Shown in pieces: positions 41,980 to 43,912 of a stretch of 43,912 nucleotides of DNA; position 1 is the stretch's first letter; each line of letters begins with the position of its first letter. Position numbers and translations under genes: made by a program. The stretch is from a bacterium UBA6154. Its GTDB lineage: Bacteria > Actinomycetota > Actinomycetes > S36-B12. The notes under the pieces were generated by a model. That model was not told the origin of the DNA, did not search any database, and saw only the letters and a list, made by a program, of their open reading frames with translations. The stretch is from positions 1 to 43,912 of the forward strand of contig DIUQ01000026.1 of the NCBI GenBank assembly GCA_002422375.1. Direction: 5' to 3'.

Positions 41980-43912
41980 GTGGAGCGTCTAGTTATTCGA
42001 GGGGCGCGTGAGCATAATCTCAAAGATGTATCGCTGGATTTACCGAGAAACGCATTGATCGTTTTTACCGGATTGTCTGGTTCAGGTAAATCCAGTTTGG
42101 CATTTGACACCATTTTTGCTGAGGGCCAAAGGCGATATGTGGAAAGCCTGTCAGCGTACGCCAGGCAGTTCCTTGGTCAAATGGATAAGCCGGATGTGGA
42201 CTTCATTGAAGGGCTATCCCCAGCCGTGTCCATTGATCAAAAATCCACATCTCGTAACCCTCGTTCGACGGTGGGAACCATTACTGAGGTTTATGACTAC
42301 CTTCGCCTGCTATACGCTCGAATTGGCAAGCCACATTGTCCCGTGTGCGGTGATCCCATTGCACGTCAAAGCCCGCAGCAGATCGTTGATCAAATTTTGG
42401 ACATGCCAGCCGCGACCAAATTTCAGGTTCTTGCGCCCATGGTCCGTGAAAGAAAAGGTGAGTACCTGGAGGTATTTCGTCAACTACAGGCAGATGGCTA
42501 TTCACGTGTCCGAGTAGATGGAACCGTTTATACCCTCGACGAAGTTCCGAAACTCAAGAAGCAGGATAAACACACGATTGAGGTCGTTGTGGATCGTCTG
42601 ACCGTGAATCCAGAGTCTCGGCAACGAATGACGGACTCGGTGGAGACAGCCTTGGGATTGGGGCACGGCAACGTGGTTTTGGACTTTGTTGACCGCCCCG
42701 CTTCGGCTGCGGACCGGGAACTAGCGTTGAGTGAGCACCTGGCCTGCCCTAAGGATGGTCTATCTTTCGAGGAGCTCGAGCCCCGGTCTTTCTCCTTCAA
42801 CTCCCCGTTTGGTGCCTGTCCTTCATGTTCTGGGTTGGGGACTACTCGTGAAGTGGATGAGGAATTAGTAATTCCTGACACGAGTGTAAGCATCCTTGAC
42901 GGCGCGATCGCGCCGTGGTCACGTGGCACTGTCAGTGAATATTTCACTCGACTGTTGACATCTTTATCCGAAGAAACTGGAATCAACCTGGAGACACCGT
43001 GGAAACAGTTGTCGGCCAAGGCCCGAAAGATCGTTCTCTACGGAACCGATGCGGAATTACATGTTCGGTACAAAAACCGATATGGACGTCAGCGCTCGTA
43101 CTACACAACGTATGAAGGAGTTATTCCGTTTATCGAGCGACGTCACTCGGAATCGGACTCGGACTCGTCGAGGGAGCGACTCGAGGGTTATATGCGAGAA
43201 ATACCGTGCAAAGCCTGCGGTGGATCTCGACTTAAGCCGCTAACTCTTGCTGTCACTATTTCAGATCATTCCATTGCGGAAATCGCCGCGTTACCCATTA
43301 GTCAGGCACGTGAGTTATTGGCTGAGCTCACGCTGTCCGATAGAGATGCAACTATCGCTTCCAGGGTGCTCAAAGAAGTGAACGAGCGGCTACAGTTTCT
43401 TGTTGATGTCGGGCTTCATTACCTGTCACTGGATAGAGCAGCGGGGAGTCTGGCTGGAGGGGAAGCGCAACGAATTCGATTGGCCACTCAAATCGGTTCG
43501 GGTCTAACAGGCGTCCTCTATGTCCTTGATGAACCAAGTATTGGGCTGCATCAACGTGATAACGAACGCTTGATCGAAACGTTGATCAGGCTGCGGGACC
43601 TGGGTAACACGCTCATTGTGGTGGAGCACGACGAAGACACCATTAGAACTGCGGATTGGATCGTAGATATTGGACCTGGTGCTGGGGAACACGGAGGAGA
43701 GGTCATTGTCAGTGGGACTCTGAAAGATCTCATGAAAAACAAGAGATCTATCACAGGTAGGTACGTTTCGGGAGCCACCAAGATAGCGATTCCTGATATT
43801 CGCCGTCCGCAGGAGCGAGGATGGATCGAGATCCATGGCGCACGCGAGCACAATTTGCAAAATGTCACTGTGGGCATTCCCCTAGGCAATTTTGTTGTGG
43901 TGTCTGGTGTCA
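41980..43912 (+). CDS. uvrA: excinuclease ABC subunit A (3' partial)
   Basis: UvrA is the dimeric ABC ATPase that finds DNA damage and loads UvrB. The frame stays open from GTG 41980 to the window end (644 codons of an expected ~950), so the gene is truncated by the window. GTG 41980 has AAGGGAG (41968-41974) 5 nt upstream and gives the usual [14 protein letters not shown] start; an in-frame ATG at 41929 would add 17 residues without a family match. Walker A GLSGSGKS (31-38), the Zn-binding CPVC (120-123), signature LAGGEAQRI and Walker [11 protein letters not shown] are present. The last residues reach the second ABC Walker A region. Confidence 0.97.
   Translation, partial: MERLVIRGAREHNLKDVSLDLPRNALIVFTGLSGSGKSSLAFDTIFAEGQRRYVESLSAYARQFLGQMDKPDVDFIEGLSPAVSIDQKSTSRNPRSTVGTITEVYDYLRLLYARIGKPHCPVCGDPIARQSPQQIVDQILDMPAATKFQVLAPMVRERKGEYLEVFRQLQADGYSRVRVDGTVYTLDEVPKLKKQDKHTIEVVVDRLTVNPESRQRMTDSVETALGLGHGNVVLDFVDRPASAADRELALSEHLACPKDGLSFEELEPRSFSFNSPFGACPSCSGLGTTREVDEELVIPDTSVSILDGAIAPWSRGTVSEYFTRLLTSLSEETGINLETPWKQLSAKARKIVLYGTDAELHVRYKNRYGRQRSYYTTYEGVIPFIERRHSESDSDSSRERLEGYMREIPCKACGGSRLKPLTLAVTISDHSIAEIAALPISQARELLAELTLSDRDATIASRVLKEVNERLQFLVDVGLHYLSLDRAAGSLAGGEAQRIRLATQIGSGLTGVLYVLDEPSIGLHQRDNERLIETLIRLRDLGNTLIVVEHDEDTIRTADWIVDIGPGAGEHGGEVIVSGTLKDLMKNKRSITGRYVSGATKIAIPDIRRPQERGWIEIHGAREHNLQNVTVGIPLGNFVVVSGV

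Noticed and set aside
42528..43019. 163-codon open frame on the minus strand inside uvrA
   Set aside because: uvrA motifs continue without a break through this region on the plus strand; the antisense frame has no domain.
41980..43912. Possible frameshift or pseudogene status of uvrA because no stop codon is found
   Set aside because: The frame at 41980 and at 43861 is the same (both 1 modulo 3) and conserved motifs run to the end; the gene is simply cut by the window.

Overview
The window looks like a chromosomal core segment of an actinobacterium (Actinomycetota) with moderate GC, around the low-to-mid 50s percent by eye (not calculated). The gene order is the main evidence: ruvA-ruvB-yajC-secD-secF-rel, then hisS-aspS-rarA-alaS-ruvX-mltG-aroE-aroC-aroK-aroB-aroQ-efp-nusB, then an ANTAR response regulator, a liv transporter, polA-rpsA-coaE-uvrB and uvrA. 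Protein-level marks agree: a pdtaR-type regulator, a two-ring-domain RuvAB pair without insertions, a four-S1-domain RpsA, and a PolA with a degenerate proofreading domain. GTG and TTG starts are common, and many starts have no Shine-Dalgarno but a TANNNT box about 6 nt upstream, as expected for leaderless mRNAs. No phage, insertion sequence, CRISPR array or defence locus is visible. I cannot assign a genus.

Layout. 1-7065 (+): Holliday-junction helicase (ruvA cut by the window edge, ruvB), the Sec accessory genes yajC/secD/secF, and a bifunctional (p)ppGpp synthetase/hydrolase; the apt gene often found between secF and rel is absent. 7081-9330 (-): a coiled-coil DUF349 protein and a membrane-anchored cyclophilin. 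9423-15447 (+): MBL hydrolase, hisS, aspS, a GNAT acetyltransferase, rarA and a small DUF6167-like protein. 15547-25563 (+): alaS, ruvX, mltG, aroE, an orphan prepilin peptidase, aroC/K/B/Q, efp and nusB, much of it tightly packed or overlapping. 25592-26188 (-): a lipoprotein directly downstream of an odd 74-nt tRNA gene with a Leu CAA anticodon but a short variable loop.

26267-33188 holds branched-chain amino-acid type transport: an ANTAR response regulator and a lipoprotein binding protein on (+), facing livH-livM-livG-livF on (-) across a strong terminator at 28373-28405. LivH carries an exported beta-domain fused in front of its permease domain. A hotdog thioesterase lies upstream of livH. 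33262-43912: polA, rpsA, coaE, uvrB, a TerC-type membrane protein (+), an MBL hydrolase (-) and uvrA (+, cut by the window end).

No gene-free stretch exceeds 300 bases. The longest are 32543-32747 (livH leader with a possible small ORF), 26855-27040 (binding-protein promoter and leader hairpin) and 8371-8535 (little visible beyond a small hairpin). I did not find a clearly new multi-gene system. The best leads are the unusual tRNA, the LivH fusion with its split convergent operon, the ANTAR gene beside a hairpin-bearing leader, the recurrent leaderless promoter box, and three short tandem repeats in front of alaS, aroC and efp.
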